Part shown: in pieces, positions 1 to 8,728 of the stretch
Layout of the letters: each line of letters opens with the position of its first letter
Position numbering within the stretch: position 1 is the stretch's first letter
Assembly: GCF_900640115.1 (NCBI RefSeq)
Contig: NZ_CAAAIW010000002.1
Coordinates: forward strand, 100,815-164,814
Source: Legionella yabuuchiae
GTDB taxonomy: Bacteria > Pseudomonadota > Gammaproteobacteria > Legionellales > Legionellaceae
DNA: 64,000 nt
Direction of reading: 5' to 3'
Made by a program: the position numbers and the translations under genes
The notes under the pieces: model-generated
What the model saw: the letters and a program-made list of their open reading frames with translations, nothing else
The model's database searches: none
Told to the model about the DNA's origin: nothing

Positions 1-279
1 GCTGTGGTTTTACAAGCGGCAGGAATCAATTGTAAACGAGTGTTTAAAGTCGCCGAGGGTAGGCCGCATATAGTGGACTATATTAAGAATAATGACATTG
101 ATTTTATTGTGAACACAACGGAAGGTAAACAAGCCATTGCGGATTCATTCGACATTCGTCGTAATGCGCTCCAGCACAAAGTGAGTTATACCACCACGCT
201 TTCAGGCGCCGAAGCTGCTTGTTTGGCGATGAAGTATGAAGATCGTGAAACCGTTACTCGATTACAAGACCTTCACTAA
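1..279 (+). CDS. carB: Carbamoyl-phosphate synthase large subunit, C-terminal fragment (5' end outside window)
   Basis: The reading frame is open from base 1 and ends in TAA at 277-279, so only the last 92 residues are seen. They match the C-terminal MGS-like allosteric domain of CarB, with the segments FKVAEGRPHIVDYI, VNTTEGKQAIADS and the typical RRNALQHKVSYTTTLSGAEA. CarB makes carbamoyl phosphate from bicarbonate, ATP and ammonia for pyrimidine and arginine synthesis; this domain binds the effectors UMP, IMP and ornithine. greA follows on the same strand 67 bases later, a carB-greA order found in other gammaproteobacteria. The missing 5' part is due to the window edge, not to a truncation. 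Confidence 0.93.
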   Translation, partial: AVVLQAAGINCKRVFKVAEGRPHIVDYIKNNDIDFIVNTTEGKQAIADSFDIRRNALQHKVSYTTTLSGAEAACLAMKYEDRETVTRLQDLH

Positions 280-346
280 ACACTTAAATTTCAGATTTAT
301 CAAACATTGAGCGCTTTGGTGCGCATATTGTTTTCATGGAGTAATT

Positions 347-829
347 ATGCAAAAACATCCTATGACGTTAAAAGGTGCAGAAGCACTCAAAAATGAATTA
401 CACAAATTAAAGTCTGTGGAGCGACCGCGCATTATTGAAGCGATTGCGACCGCAAGAGCTCATGGTGATTTGAAAGAAAATGCGGAATATCACGCCGCGC
501 GCGAACAACAAAGTTTTATTGAAGGGCGCATTCAAGAACTTGAAGCGAAACTATCCAACGCACAAGTGATTGATGTCAGTAAAATGCCAAATAACGGAAA
601 AGTCATTTTTGGAACCAAAGTTCGCCTATGTCATGTTAAAACCGATGAAGAAATTATTTATCAAATCGTTGGTGAAGATGAAGCCGATTTAAAGCTCAAT
701 AAAATCTCATACAGCTCGCCAATTGGCCGAGCATTAATTGGAAAAGAGCTTGACGATACCGTTGAAGTTAAAACCCCAGGTGGTGTCGTAGAATATGAGA
801 TCATAGCTGTAGACTACGTCGCTGAATAA
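347..829 (+). CDS. greA: Transcript cleavage factor GreA
   Basis: 160 residues, the usual GreA length. Residues 1-77 form the antiparallel coiled coil, and the tip carries GDLKENAEY with the catalytic acidic residues D41 and E44. The C-terminal FKBP-like domain ends in [16 protein letters not shown]. GreA enters the RNA polymerase secondary channel and stimulates cleavage of backtracked RNA. The ATG at 347 is preceded by a GGAG at 338-341. Likely transcribed with carB. A palindrome follows the stop and may end transcription. Confidence 0.97.
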   Translation: MQKHPMTLKGAEALKNELHKLKSVERPRIIEAIATARAHGDLKENAEYHAAREQQSFIEGRIQELEAKLSNAQVIDVSKMPNNGKVIFGTKVRLCHVKTDEEIIYQIVGEDEADLKLNKISYSSPIGRALIGKELDDTVEVKTPGGVVEYEIIAVDYVAE

Positions 830-840
830 TAAAACAATTC

Positions 841-875
841 GTAGCCCGATTACGGCTTCGTTGCTTCCGGGCTAC
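841..875 (+). repeat. Palindromic repeat with GTAGCCCG / CGGGCTAC arms
   Basis: The outer arms GTAGCCCG (841-848) and CGGGCTAC (868-875) are perfectly complementary. Related arms occur at 8601-8683, so this is a dispersed REP-like element rather than a gene-specific terminator. It lies 11 bases after the greA stop and could still fold in the mRNA. No T-tract follows. Confidence 0.6.
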
Positions 876-1059
876 GTTACCTACTACTTTTACCCAGGTC
901 AAAATTTCAAAAGCAAATTGGAATTGCGCGAGATGAAGTGGCAGCAAGAAAAAGAAACACGAGTTTCGCACTTAATTTAAATGGTTTGAAGCATCAACCT
1001 TTTGATCGGTTCGTGAATTGCATTTTTAATTACATTCCAATTTTGTTGATACAGCTTAA

Positions 1060-1252
1060 ATCAACCCAATCTTTGCGAAAATCCTTCAGAGAAGGCTTGG
1101 CTGAAGGATTCACTAAAAAGTACAACGTTCATCATTTGGTTTATTATGAAATTCATTCTGATGACTACGAAGCAATAACCAGAGAAAAACGCATCAAGAA
1201 GTGGAACCGACAATGGAAAATAAACCTTATCGAGCAAAACAACCCCCAGTAG
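1060..1252 (+). pseudogene. GIY-YIG endonuclease fragment (C-terminal half only)
   Basis: The frame encodes the typical C-terminal half of a small GIY-YIG putative endonuclease: LAEGFTKKYNVHHLVYYE, then EAITREKRIKKWNRQWK and LIEQNNPQ. The N-terminal GIY-YIG strand pair is absent. The open frame continues upstream to 938, but that part shows no GIY-YIG features and looks like unrelated sequence. After the stop the homology continues as LDL, then runs into a palindromic repeat at 1282-1330. I read it as a decayed gene. A second, worse fragment of the same family is at 46265-46348. Confidence 0.6.
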
Positions 1253-1281
1253 CTTGATTTGGCATCGGATTATTTTAATGG

Positions 1282-1330
1282 ATGGTTGCCCGCCTGCGCG
1301 GGCATGACCGGTTTTTTGTCATGTACAGAG
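1282..1330 (+). repeat. Dispersed palindromic repeat linked to GIY-YIG remnant
   Basis: Sequence ATGGTTGCCCGCctgcGCGGGCATGACC followed by TTTTTTGTCATGTACAGAG. Near-identical copies occur at 46349-46398 (same strand) and 45827-45873 (opposite strand). When translated after the GIY-YIG remnant it reads WLPACAGMT, a C-terminal tail often seen on GIY-YIG genes in proteobacteria (recalled knowledge), meaning the palindrome and the gene are often found together. Confidence 0.6.
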
Positions 1331-1602
1331 CAACATCCCAACAAAACAATGCATACGGCACTTGCTCCAGTTAAAATAGGCGTTTAATATTGCTGCAAGC
1401 GCTAAGTTTATCTTTTAATTCGCTAAAAACCGGGCAAGGGCACGGGCACGTATTAGCTCAGTGGTTTTTTGTCCGGTACGAAGGCAATTCTTAGCAAATC
1501 CCGTATGTTGATATGAACCTTTAGCCGCAAAGGTCTCTCAAAAGGAAATGTCTTTGCAATTCTCCTTAAATGAAGCGCTGACGCTTTTAAGCCGATTTTT
1601 AG
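1331..1602. other. Intergenic, no gene recognised
   Basis: Apart from the palindromic repeat before it, I see no gene, tRNA or clear terminator here. Short open frames at 1548-1733 run antisense to smrB and lack support. Confidence 0.5.
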
Positions 1603-2169
1603 TTATTTTGGGTTTGAGTATAGATTATCGCGAGTCCGCTTTAGCAATACATACACGGCCCCAGTACCGCCATCACGTGGCAGTGCGCTATGAAATGACA
1701 ATACTTCAGGAAACTGCTTTAACCAATGATTAATGTAACTTTTAATAATCGGTACTTCACCGTGGTGTCCGCCTTTGCCATGAATGATTAACAAACAACG
1801 ATTTCCCTGAGAAGTTTGACCACTTATAAACGACCGTAGTGCTTCAGCGGCACGTTCAACGCTTTGCCCATGTAAATCCAGACGTGCCTGGAGTGGTATT
1901 TGGCCCTTTTTTAATTGTATAAATCGTTTGATTGGCAATCCTGCCTGGCGATAAGTTAATTGAGTATCGGCAAAAACAGGCTCAGAATATTCGCTGGAAA
2001 GATAAATGGGATTTAAATCGTGTGTTGAATATTGAACTGGTTCTGGACGAGACCTCAACGGTTCTTTATACTTTACAAACTGTTTGTGTTTATTTTGCAA
2101 AGGCGTTACAGAACGCATTTCGTTCCTAAATAATGCTTTTTCCTCATCACTTAAACCATCGTTAGCCAT
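1603..2169 (-). CDS. smrB: Smr-domain endonuclease SmrB (ribosome rescue)
   Basis: 188 residues. The C-terminal Smr domain has the two signature motifs: LDLHG with D98 and H100, and IHGKGG with H130. In E. coli, SmrB is recruited to collided ribosomes and cleaves the mRNA between them through this domain; the N-terminal part carries the ribosome-binding segment. The gene is divergent from prmB with 63 bases between starts. The trio smrB, prmB, aroC matches the E. coli order, which supports the SmrB rather than SmrA assignment. Confidence 0.9.
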   Translation of the reverse strand: MANDGLSDEEKALFRNEMRSVTPLQNKHKQFVKYKEPLRSRPEPVQYSTHDLNPIYLSSEYSEPVFADTQLTYRQAGLPIKRFIQLKKGQIPLQARLDLHGQSVERAAEALRSFISGQTSQGNRCLLIIHGKGGHHGEVPIIKSYINHWLKQFPEVLSFHSALPRDGGTGAVYVLLKRTRDNLYSNPK

Positions 2170-2232
2170 TTATCTAATAAAAAATAATCATAATAGTATA
2201 ATTATACACGGTGGTAACACTTAGGAGTATCC

Positions 2233-3144
2233 ATGTCTTCTCTTTTAAAGTCGACTAAAGAATTGAATTCCCTTTTGGATTTCTTACGGTTCGGAATTTC
2301 AGAGGCGAATGCCGCAAGGTTGTACTATGGCCATGGAACAGATAATGCTTGGGATGACATACTGGCGTTGATCTTAGCTACCTTATCGCTCCCATATGAT
2401 GGGCATGAACAATTGTTGCCTGCTAAGTTAACAGAAGATGAGAAAAGGCTATTAACCGAACGCCTCAAACGACGTATCTTAGATCGCGTCCCCGTTCCAT
2501 ATTTGACCCAAGAGGCGAATTTTTGTGATTTAACGTTTTATGTTGATGAGCGCGTACTTATCCCTCGTTCGCCTATAGCGGAATTAATCAAGCATCAATT
2601 TTCACCATGGATAGATGTTAACCGCGTAGATCGCATACTGGATTTGTGTACCGGGAGTGGTTGTATTGCTATCGCTTGTTGCTATGCATTCCCAGATGCC
2701 CAAGTCGATGCGGTAGATATTTCTGAGCAAGCGTTAGAAGTCGCTGAAATTAATCGAGAGCAACATGGGCTAGAAGAACAACTCATATTAATTCAATCGG
2801 ATTGCTTCAGTAATGTTCCTAAGGAACGTTACGACATCATTGTCACCAATCCTCCTTATGTAGGCTATGAGGAGATGCAAACCTTGCCTGCCGAATATTT
2901 GCACGAGCCAAATCTAGCTTTGGAGACAGAAAATAATGGCTTAGCAATTGTTGAAAAAATTCTTCGCCAGGCCCATGATTATCTAAATGATAAGGGAATC
3001 TTAGTGGTCGAAGTGGGGAATAGTGAAGAGGCACTAATCGAGGCTTATCCAGATGTTCCCTTTACCTGGCTCGAATTTGAATCAGGTGGACAGGGTGTTT
3101 TTTTACTGACTCGAGAACAACTGATGCAAATGGAATGGTCTTAA
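2233..3144 (+). CDS. prmB: Ribosomal protein L3 N5-glutamine methyltransferase PrmB
   Basis: 303 residues. The SAM-binding motif LDLCTGSGCIAIA lies at 137-149 and the NPPY amide-methylation motif at 206-209. The N-terminal helical domain resembles HemK/PrmC, but the gene neighbours (smrB divergent, aroC downstream) identify PrmB. It methylates a glutamine of ribosomal protein L3 during large-subunit assembly. The ATG at 2233 has TAGGAG nine bases upstream. aroC starts 21 bases after the stop, so the two probably form an operon. Confidence 0.94.
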   Translation: MSSLLKSTKELNSLLDFLRFGISEANAARLYYGHGTDNAWDDILALILATLSLPYDGHEQLLPAKLTEDEKRLLTERLKRRILDRVPVPYLTQEANFCDLTFYVDERVLIPRSPIAELIKHQFSPWIDVNRVDRILDLCTGSGCIAIACCYAFPDAQVDAVDISEQALEVAEINREQHGLEEQLILIQSDCFSNVPKERYDIIVTNPPYVGYEEMQTLPAEYLHEPNLALETENNGLAIVEKILRQAHDYLNDKGILVVEVGNSEEALIEAYPDVPFTWLEFESGGQGVFLLTREQLMQMEWS

Positions 3145-3165
3145 AACTACCATAAAGAGAACTCA

Positions 3166-4224
3166 ATGAGTGGTAATACCTTCGGAACTTTATTTACAGT
3201 AACAACCTTTGGAGAAAGCCATGGGCCGGCGATCGGTTGCGTGGTAGACGGCTGTCCTCCGGGGGTAACCTTAGCAGCAAGCGATATTCAACCTTATTTG
3301 GATAAACGCAAACCTGGACAATCAAAGTACACCAGTCAACGGCGCGAATCGGACCAAGTTGAAATTTTATCGGGTCTTTTTGAAGGAAAAACTACAGGAA
3401 CGCCAATTGCTCTTTTGATTCGCAATGAAGATCAACGCAGCCGGGATTATGAAGCCATTAAGGACACCTTTAGGCCAGGACATGCTGATTTTACCTATCA
3501 TCATAAATATGGTCATCGAGATTACCGAGGAGGCGGACGTTCATCGGCTCGCGAAACGGCAGCCCGAGTTGCAGGTGGAGCAATTGCACGTATCTATTTA
3601 AAAAAGGTGTTAGGAATTGAAATTATTGGCTTTTTAGAACAACTCGGTGAACTTAAGATTGCGTTTGAGGATGAAAAAGCGGTCTATGAAAATCCCTTCT
3701 TTTGCCCTAATTCATCACAAGTAGCTCATCTAGAAACCTACATCGATGAGCTGAGAAGGGAAGGTGATTCAGTAGGCGCTCGCGTTGGCCTAATGGCTCG
3801 AGGTGTGCCCGTTGGATTGGGCGATCCTGTGTTTGATAAACTGGATGCTATGATTGCTTATGCAATGATGTCGATAAATGCGGTAAAAGGCGTGGAGATT
3901 GGTGCTGGATTTGCAGCCGTATCGCAAAAAGGCAGTGAACATAGAGATGAGCTGGCTAGAGAAGGATTTTTAAGCAATCATGCCGGGGGTATTTTAGGGG
4001 GGATTTCTACAGGGCAAACGATACGCATTAGCATGGCCATTAAACCCACTTCCAGCATTATCATACCTGGGAAATCAGTGACCACGTCGGGTGAAGAAAT
4101 TAAAGTTGTGACCAAGGGCCGCCATGATCCTTGTGTTGGATTTCGTGCCGTTCCCATTGCCGAAGCCATGTTGGCTCTGGTGTTAATGGATCACTATTTG
4201 AGACATAAGGCCCAGAATCTATAA
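3166..4224 (+). CDS. aroC: Chorismate synthase
   Basis: 352 residues, normal length. Signature segments are present: [19 protein letters not shown] near the N-terminus, the [20 protein letters not shown] stretch and [19 protein letters not shown], and [17 protein letters not shown] near the end. The enzyme converts 5-enolpyruvylshikimate 3-phosphate to chorismate with reduced FMN, the last common step to aromatic amino acids and folate. AAAGAG-type ribosome binding site just before ATG. Confidence 0.98.
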   Translation: MSGNTFGTLFTVTTFGESHGPAIGCVVDGCPPGVTLAASDIQPYLDKRKPGQSKYTSQRRESDQVEILSGLFEGKTTGTPIALLIRNEDQRSRDYEAIKDTFRPGHADFTYHHKYGHRDYRGGGRSSARETAARVAGGAIARIYLKKVLGIEIIGFLEQLGELKIAFEDEKAVYENPFFCPNSSQVAHLETYIDELRREGDSVGARVGLMARGVPVGLGDPVFDKLDAMIAYAMMSINAVKGVEIGAGFAAVSQKGSEHRDELAREGFLSNHAGGILGGISTGQTIRISMAIKPTSSIIIPGKSVTTSGEEIKVVTKGRHDPCVGFRAVPIAEAMLALVLMDHYLRHKAQNL

Positions 4225-4263
4225 ACAGTACAAATTTTGTAATTATTTTTTTAAGAGGAAATT

Positions 4264-5289
4264 ATGAGTAGAACACTAAACGTTGCCATCGTCGGTGCCA
4301 CAGGGGCAGTTGGTGAGACTATGTTAAAAGTATTGGAAGAGCGGCAATTTCCGGTGGATCACCTTTATCCCTTGGCCAGTGCTCGTTCAGCGGGAAAAAC
4401 CGTTGAGTTTAATGGTGAAACTTATGACGTAGAAGACCTAGCCAAGTTCGATTTTTCTGACGCAGACATCGCCTTATTTTCTGCTGGTGGTGCCGTTTCA
4501 GCCGAGTATGCGCCGATTGCTGCAGCAGCGGGATGTGTCGTGATTGATAATACCTCTTGTTTTCGTTATGAAGACGATATCCCTCTCGTGGTTCCCGAGG
4601 TAAATGCCCATCGAATTGTTGATTATAAAAATCGCGGCATTATCGCTAATCCAAATTGCTCCACCATTCAAATGGTGGTCGCTTTAAAGCCACTCTATGA
4701 CAAAGTAGGCATTGTACGAATCAATGTGGCTACTTATCAGGCCGTTTCAGGGACAGGTAAAAAAGCCATCGAAGAGCTAGTCTCTCAAATGGGAGAGTTA
4801 CTCAATGGTAGGCCGATTAAAAAACCAACTGTATACAAGCAACAGATTGCTTTTAATGTTCTGCCCCATATTGATGAATTCCAAGAGAACGGATATACCC
4901 GCGAAGAAATGAAAATGGTATGGGAAACTCGTAAAATTTTCGAAGATAACGAAATTATGGTGAATCCTACTACCGTTAGAGTGCCTGTGTTGTATGGACA
5001 TTCTGAAGCCATACACCTCGAGTTAAAATCGCCTCTTAGTGCTAAAGAGGCCAAAGCAATATTATCTAAAGCGCCTGGCGTAGTGGTCGTCGATAATATT
5101 GCAAAACAACAATACCCTACACCCATAACGAGTGCCGTTGAACATGATGATGTATTTGTGGGCCGTATTCGCGAAGACATTTCTCACCCTTGTGGTCTAA
5201 ATCTTTGGGTCGTGGCCGATAATGTTAGAAAGGGTGCCGCTACTAATGCTGTACAGATCGCTGAAATTCTGCAACGCGAGTATTTATGA
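4264..5289 (+). CDS. asd: Aspartate-semialdehyde dehydrogenase
   Basis: 341 residues. The N-terminal NAD(P) motif is VAIVGATGAVGETML; the catalytic cysteine is C132 in NPNCSTIQ. GHSEAIHLEL gives the active-site histidine region. It reduces aspartyl phosphate to aspartate semialdehyde for lysine/diaminopimelate, threonine and methionine. AAGAGG lies just upstream of ATG 4264. The next two genes follow after 15 and 0 bases on the same strand, so asd probably heads an operon including the ankyrin effector candidate. Confidence 0.97.
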   Translation: MSRTLNVAIVGATGAVGETMLKVLEERQFPVDHLYPLASARSAGKTVEFNGETYDVEDLAKFDFSDADIALFSAGGAVSAEYAPIAAAAGCVVIDNTSCFRYEDDIPLVVPEVNAHRIVDYKNRGIIANPNCSTIQMVVALKPLYDKVGIVRINVATYQAVSGTGKKAIEELVSQMGELLNGRPIKKPTVYKQQIAFNVLPHIDEFQENGYTREEMKMVWETRKIFEDNEIMVNPTTVRVPVLYGHSEAIHLELKSPLSAKEAKAILSKAPGVVVVDNIAKQQYPTPITSAVEHDDVFVGRIREDISHPCGLNLWVVADNVRKGAATNAVQIAEILQREYL

Positions 5290-5304
5290 TTTATAATAGG
5301 AAAT

Positions 5305-5796
5305 ATGAGTAAACGTAAATCAATCTCTTCATTCAAGCGTATTTTGACGGAACGTAAGCCCCAAAGAAGCGCGAACGGTGAAGCCATCAGTAAACCTGAA
5401 TATTCTGGTCAAGGCCGTCGCTCTGGCGGCAAAGAAAAGCCAGAAGGGCGAGATACGTCCTATTTGGTGGATGAAACTCGTGACATGGAACGATCACGGC
5501 GAATTCTTGAGCAGCAAGGACACCGCCGTCATGCGCGTGTTAATGCTCGCGAACATGCGGAGCGCCATCATGATAATGCCCCAGAAGGCGAGTTGCAAAA
5601 CAATATTTTGCAAAATCCTTGGCTTGATAGCCAACGGTTTGATGGCGTTGATCCTAATTTAAATCCAGAACCTCCTTTAAATACCGAAGCTCGTCGAGAA
5701 TTTGATAACCAACGTCGTGAGCAGGAATTGGAAAAGCAATTGCGCTTAGGTCACATGCCTAAAATGGGGAGCGCGCCAAAACCACAGGGTCCCTAA
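5305..5796 (+). CDS. Unknown highly charged protein between asd and the ankyrin gene
   Basis: 163 residues, strongly hydrophilic and rich in R, E, Q and N, with no signal peptide or membrane segment. Two parts can be seen: a basic N-terminus (KRKSISSFKRILTERKPQR) and a charged C-terminal helix (ARREFDNQRREQELEKQ). I do not recognise a domain. The start has an AGGA at 5297-5300. Its TAA is immediately followed by the ATG of the ankyrin gene, so the two are translationally linked and may act together, for example as partner or chaperone; that is only a guess. Confidence 0.75.
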   Translation: MSKRKSISSFKRILTERKPQRSANGEAISKPEYSGQGRRSGGKEKPEGRDTSYLVDETRDMERSRRILEQQGHRRHARVNAREHAERHHDNAPEGELQNNILQNPWLDSQRFDGVDPNLNPEPPLNTEARREFDNQRREQELEKQLRLGHMPKMGSAPKPQGP

Positions 5797-7221
5797 ATGA
5801 CGATTGCAAACGATATTATCAGTTGCCGCGTTCCTGATTTTGATCATTATCTACGTGAGGGTGAGTCGCTCGATGACATTGATGAATATGGGTTTACACC
5901 GTTAATCGAAGCGGCAATTACTCGCCAGGCCAATATTGCTGAACAGTTAATTGCCCGAGGCGTTAATATCAATAAACCTGATGTTACAGGTCGAACAGCA
6001 TTGCATTGGGCCGTTGATAATCATGACGAAAAAATGACGCTGCTGTTATTAAAACATGGGGCAAATCCTAATGCCTATACTAACTCAGGGTTGCCGGTAT
6101 TAGTCTATCCTATTCTTCGAGGTCAAAATCATTTAAAGCATCTACTTTATCAGTACCATGCGAAACTGGATTTTGCTTTGGACTTCATTTTGGCAAAATT
6201 GATAGGACATCGCTTTGAATTACAGGGTGATGTGGATATTGTAAATGGCGAGGGAGAGTTTGTTGAGCTTGATTATGAGGGATTTATTCTTGAATTTACC
6301 GTGGCTGTGATCCATGATTCTCTTCACCGCTTCACCAGTAGTTTTTCAACCAAACACTTACGCCAGCATTTTGATCATCTGTATGAGGTTATGGATGCTT
6401 TCGCTGTCGCGGATGAGTTATTAACACTTCAACATCATGTGAACTTGTCACAAGAGGATATGACGAAGTTAGGAGAATTAATACAATCTCCTTTCTTAAT
6501 CTTGCCCGCGGCAAGCCGTGGTCATGCGATGAGTTTTATAAAATATAAGCATTGGTGGGCTAAAATTGACCGAGGTGAAAACAGCTTAAAAGAAGGAAGC
6601 GTCAATATTTATAAAATGACAAAGCCGCAAGAATTTACGATTCATTTTATTAGAGAATTTCTTTATAAAAAACAAAGTCGCGGCTATTTTCATCAAGTCA
6701 TAAACCATCAGCTCGGCTTAATGCCGGTATTACAATTTCCAATGAGTTCGCAAATTTCTGGAAACTGTTCATGGGCAAATATCCAGGCTGTGGTTCCTGT
6801 TGCCTATTTTTTATTACAAGCCGAAGAATCTGGTGAAACAGGTAATTTCATGGATGCAAACATTATTTACGAATCCTGGGTGGAATGGGATAAAGATCGA
6901 GCGCTAGACGAATGCATTCAGCGTTTTTATTTTTCCGATCCAGTACGTAAAGCAAGCTTAGCTGCAATGCTTGGAGCGGTTCTGTTTCAAGCTTGCGATT
7001 ATGCGAAGGCTAAAGATCTGGAGCGCGCCGAGAAAATTCTGACCATTCTCACTTTACCAGAATATCAGTATATCTTAGACAGTTATCTCGATATCTACTG
7101 TGTAAAACGATTAACACGTCGAGGCAATAATCTGCTGAAGTTGCTGGATGATTGCGGAATTAATCCTAAAATCGGCGTAACGCCAATCGCCACCGGCCTA
7201 AAGTCTCGGGAAGAACGATAA
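5797..7221 (+). CDS. Ankyrin-repeat protein with papain-like Cys motif, AnkH/LegA3-like effector candidate
   Basis: 474 residues. Ankyrin repeats occupy about residues 25-115: EYGFTPLIEAAITRQANIA, GRTALHWAVDNHDEKMTLLL, then HGANPNAYTNSG. The larger C-terminal part contains QISGNCSWANIQ, with Q319, C324 and W326 arranged like the oxyanion glutamine and nucleophile of papain-like cysteine proteases. Size and architecture agree with AnkH (LegA3), a widely conserved Legionella Dot/Icm effector with ankyrin repeats and a Cys-protease-like domain. That identification rests on recalled family features, not an alignment. It starts directly at the stop of the upstream gene. No signal peptide, as expected for a type IV effector. 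Confidence 0.8.
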   Translation: MTIANDIISCRVPDFDHYLREGESLDDIDEYGFTPLIEAAITRQANIAEQLIARGVNINKPDVTGRTALHWAVDNHDEKMTLLLLKHGANPNAYTNSGLPVLVYPILRGQNHLKHLLYQYHAKLDFALDFILAKLIGHRFELQGDVDIVNGEGEFVELDYEGFILEFTVAVIHDSLHRFTSSFSTKHLRQHFDHLYEVMDAFAVADELLTLQHHVNLSQEDMTKLGELIQSPFLILPAASRGHAMSFIKYKHWWAKIDRGENSLKEGSVNIYKMTKPQEFTIHFIREFLYKKQSRGYFHQVINHQLGLMPVLQFPMSSQISGNCSWANIQAVVPVAYFLLQAEESGETGNFMDANIIYESWVEWDKDRALDECIQRFYFSDPVRKASLAAMLGAVLFQACDYAKAKDLERAEKILTILTLPEYQYILDSYLDIYCVKRLTRRGNNLLKLLDDCGINPKIGVTPIATGLKSREER

Positions 7222-7234
7222 AATTTTAAATCAT

Positions 7235-8455
7235 TCAAGTTAAATCGCTGCAATCCATCAAAGTCGCTCTTGGAAGCAAGCGATCTTTAAACATAATAAA
7301 CAAGAACAAGCCGGTTATGCTAAAGAGGATAGCAGGTAAGCCCAACGGCAGGGTGCTTGCCACATTATCGTTGATCACAATCATTCCTATAATCGATGCA
7401 AAGGTAAATCGTAATGTTCCCCCAAGTGCTGCTGCAGTGCCTGTATGCTCCCCAAATGGCCACATAGATCCGCCCTGGCCGGATCCCATGCTAAACGTAC
7501 CGCCTATGCCAATCAGCAACATCGGATAAATAAATCCTTCCAGTGTAAGGCCTGAGGAAATTGACCAAATCGCCATCCATAATCCACCGATTAAGGTAAT
7601 GATAAAGCCCACCAAGCACGTCAAGTAAATTCCAACGCGTTCAACAATCTGACTGCATAACACACTACCGATAAAAAATGAAACGCCCATATAGAAAAAA
7701 TAAAATCCATACTGGGCTTCAGGGATATGTAAATCCCGAATGATTAGGTAAGGCGATAAAGCACAGAATAAATAGAGATAAGCGAGGCCAAAGCACGTTG
7801 CCAAATTATAAATAGCAAAGGTTGGATTCATAAAAATGCGCTGGTATTGGCGCATTGTATTCGGCAAAGAAAAAGAAACGCGGCTTACCCTGGGTAATGT
7901 TTCTTTTAAGAAAAATTTTAACGCGATGAAGGAGAACAAAGAAATCAGAAGTAAGCTTAAAAATATTGAGCGCCAGCCTAAATAAATATCAAGATAACTG
8001 CCAATAAACGGCGCAAACATTGGAGAAAATGAGATGATCCCGTTTAAATAGCTATACACTTTCGCACTTTCATCGCCTTTAAAACAATCCCGAACGATCG
8101 TAAAGCCAAGCACCAACATCCCGCAACTACCAATGGCTTGCACAATTCTTCCCAAAATTAATGAACCAGGACCATTTGCAGCAGCGCAGAGAATACAACC
8201 AAAGGAAAACAATAAAGCGGCAAGGTAAGCCACTTTCTTGCGGCCAATGCTGTCAGATAAAGGTCCAACGATTAATTGCATCAAGCCCGCCGTGAGCATA
8301 AACAAGCTTAAGGTCAAAAGCATAATGTTATCCGAGACCTTAAATAACTCTGTTAAGAGTGGAATAGCTGGCACGTAGACATCCATGGCTAAGGCTAGGG
8401 CGAGTACAAAGGGTGCCAGGGTGATGGTGAGGTTGATAGGTGAATAATGATGCAT
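7235..8455 (-). CDS. MFS multidrug exporter, Bcr/CflA family
   Basis: 406 residues with about 12 hydrophobic segments. The N-terminal part LALALAMDVYVPAIPLL and the loop motif GPLSDSIGRKKV (motif A, residues 64-75) are typical of the Bcr/CflA subfamily; a second family mark is the TM5 GxxxxPxxAPxxG stretch, here ISFSPMFAPFIGSYL. It would export small drugs or metabolites by proton antiport. It is convergent with the ankyrin gene (13-base gap). Substrate cannot be told. Confidence 0.88.
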   Translation of the reverse strand: MHHYSPINLTITLAPFVLALALAMDVYVPAIPLLTELFKVSDNIMLLTLSLFMLTAGLMQLIVGPLSDSIGRKKVAYLAALLFSFGCILCAAANGPGSLILGRIVQAIGSCGMLVLGFTIVRDCFKGDESAKVYSYLNGIISFSPMFAPFIGSYLDIYLGWRSIFLSLLLISLFSFIALKFFLKETLPRVSRVSFSLPNTMRQYQRIFMNPTFAIYNLATCFGLAYLYLFCALSPYLIIRDLHIPEAQYGFYFFYMGVSFFIGSVLCSQIVERVGIYLTCLVGFIITLIGGLWMAIWSISSGLTLEGFIYPMLLIGIGGTFSMGSGQGGSMWPFGEHTGTAAALGGTLRFTFASIIGMIVINDNVASTLPLGLPAILFSITGLFLFIMFKDRLLPRATLMDCSDLT

Positions 8456-8728
8456 AATTCGAATTCGTTGCAGCCTTTAGGTTCGTTGAGCGTTTAAGAG
8501 GTATGTTCCTTGACGAGACTTAAGCTTAAATCGCCTATTTCAATATCGTGTATCTTCGTATACAGAGAGACTATGGTCAAGCCTAGGATGGCAGCCGAAT
8601 TTGTAGCCCGAAGGAGTAATCCTGGAAGTCATGGTAAGACTGAAATCCTGGGTTACGGCTATCGCCTTCACCCAGGCTACCACTAGCTCGTAATGATGTC
8701 GCTTAAGTAGAGCGGCATCCATTAGCTG
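8456..8728. repeat. Intergenic region with GTAGCC-type palindromic repeat
   Basis: Between the MFS gene and rne. Bases 8601-8683 start with GTAGCCCG and end with CCCAGGCTAC, with internal complementarity (ATCCTGG / CCTGGGTTAC). It is related to the element at 841-875. No gene seen; the small open frame at 8540-8722 comes from the repeat. Confidence 0.45.

Noticed and set aside
938..1059. N-terminal part of the open frame before the GIY-YIG fragment
   Set aside because: Does not contain the GIY-YIG motif or any homologous segment; the frame is open by chance.
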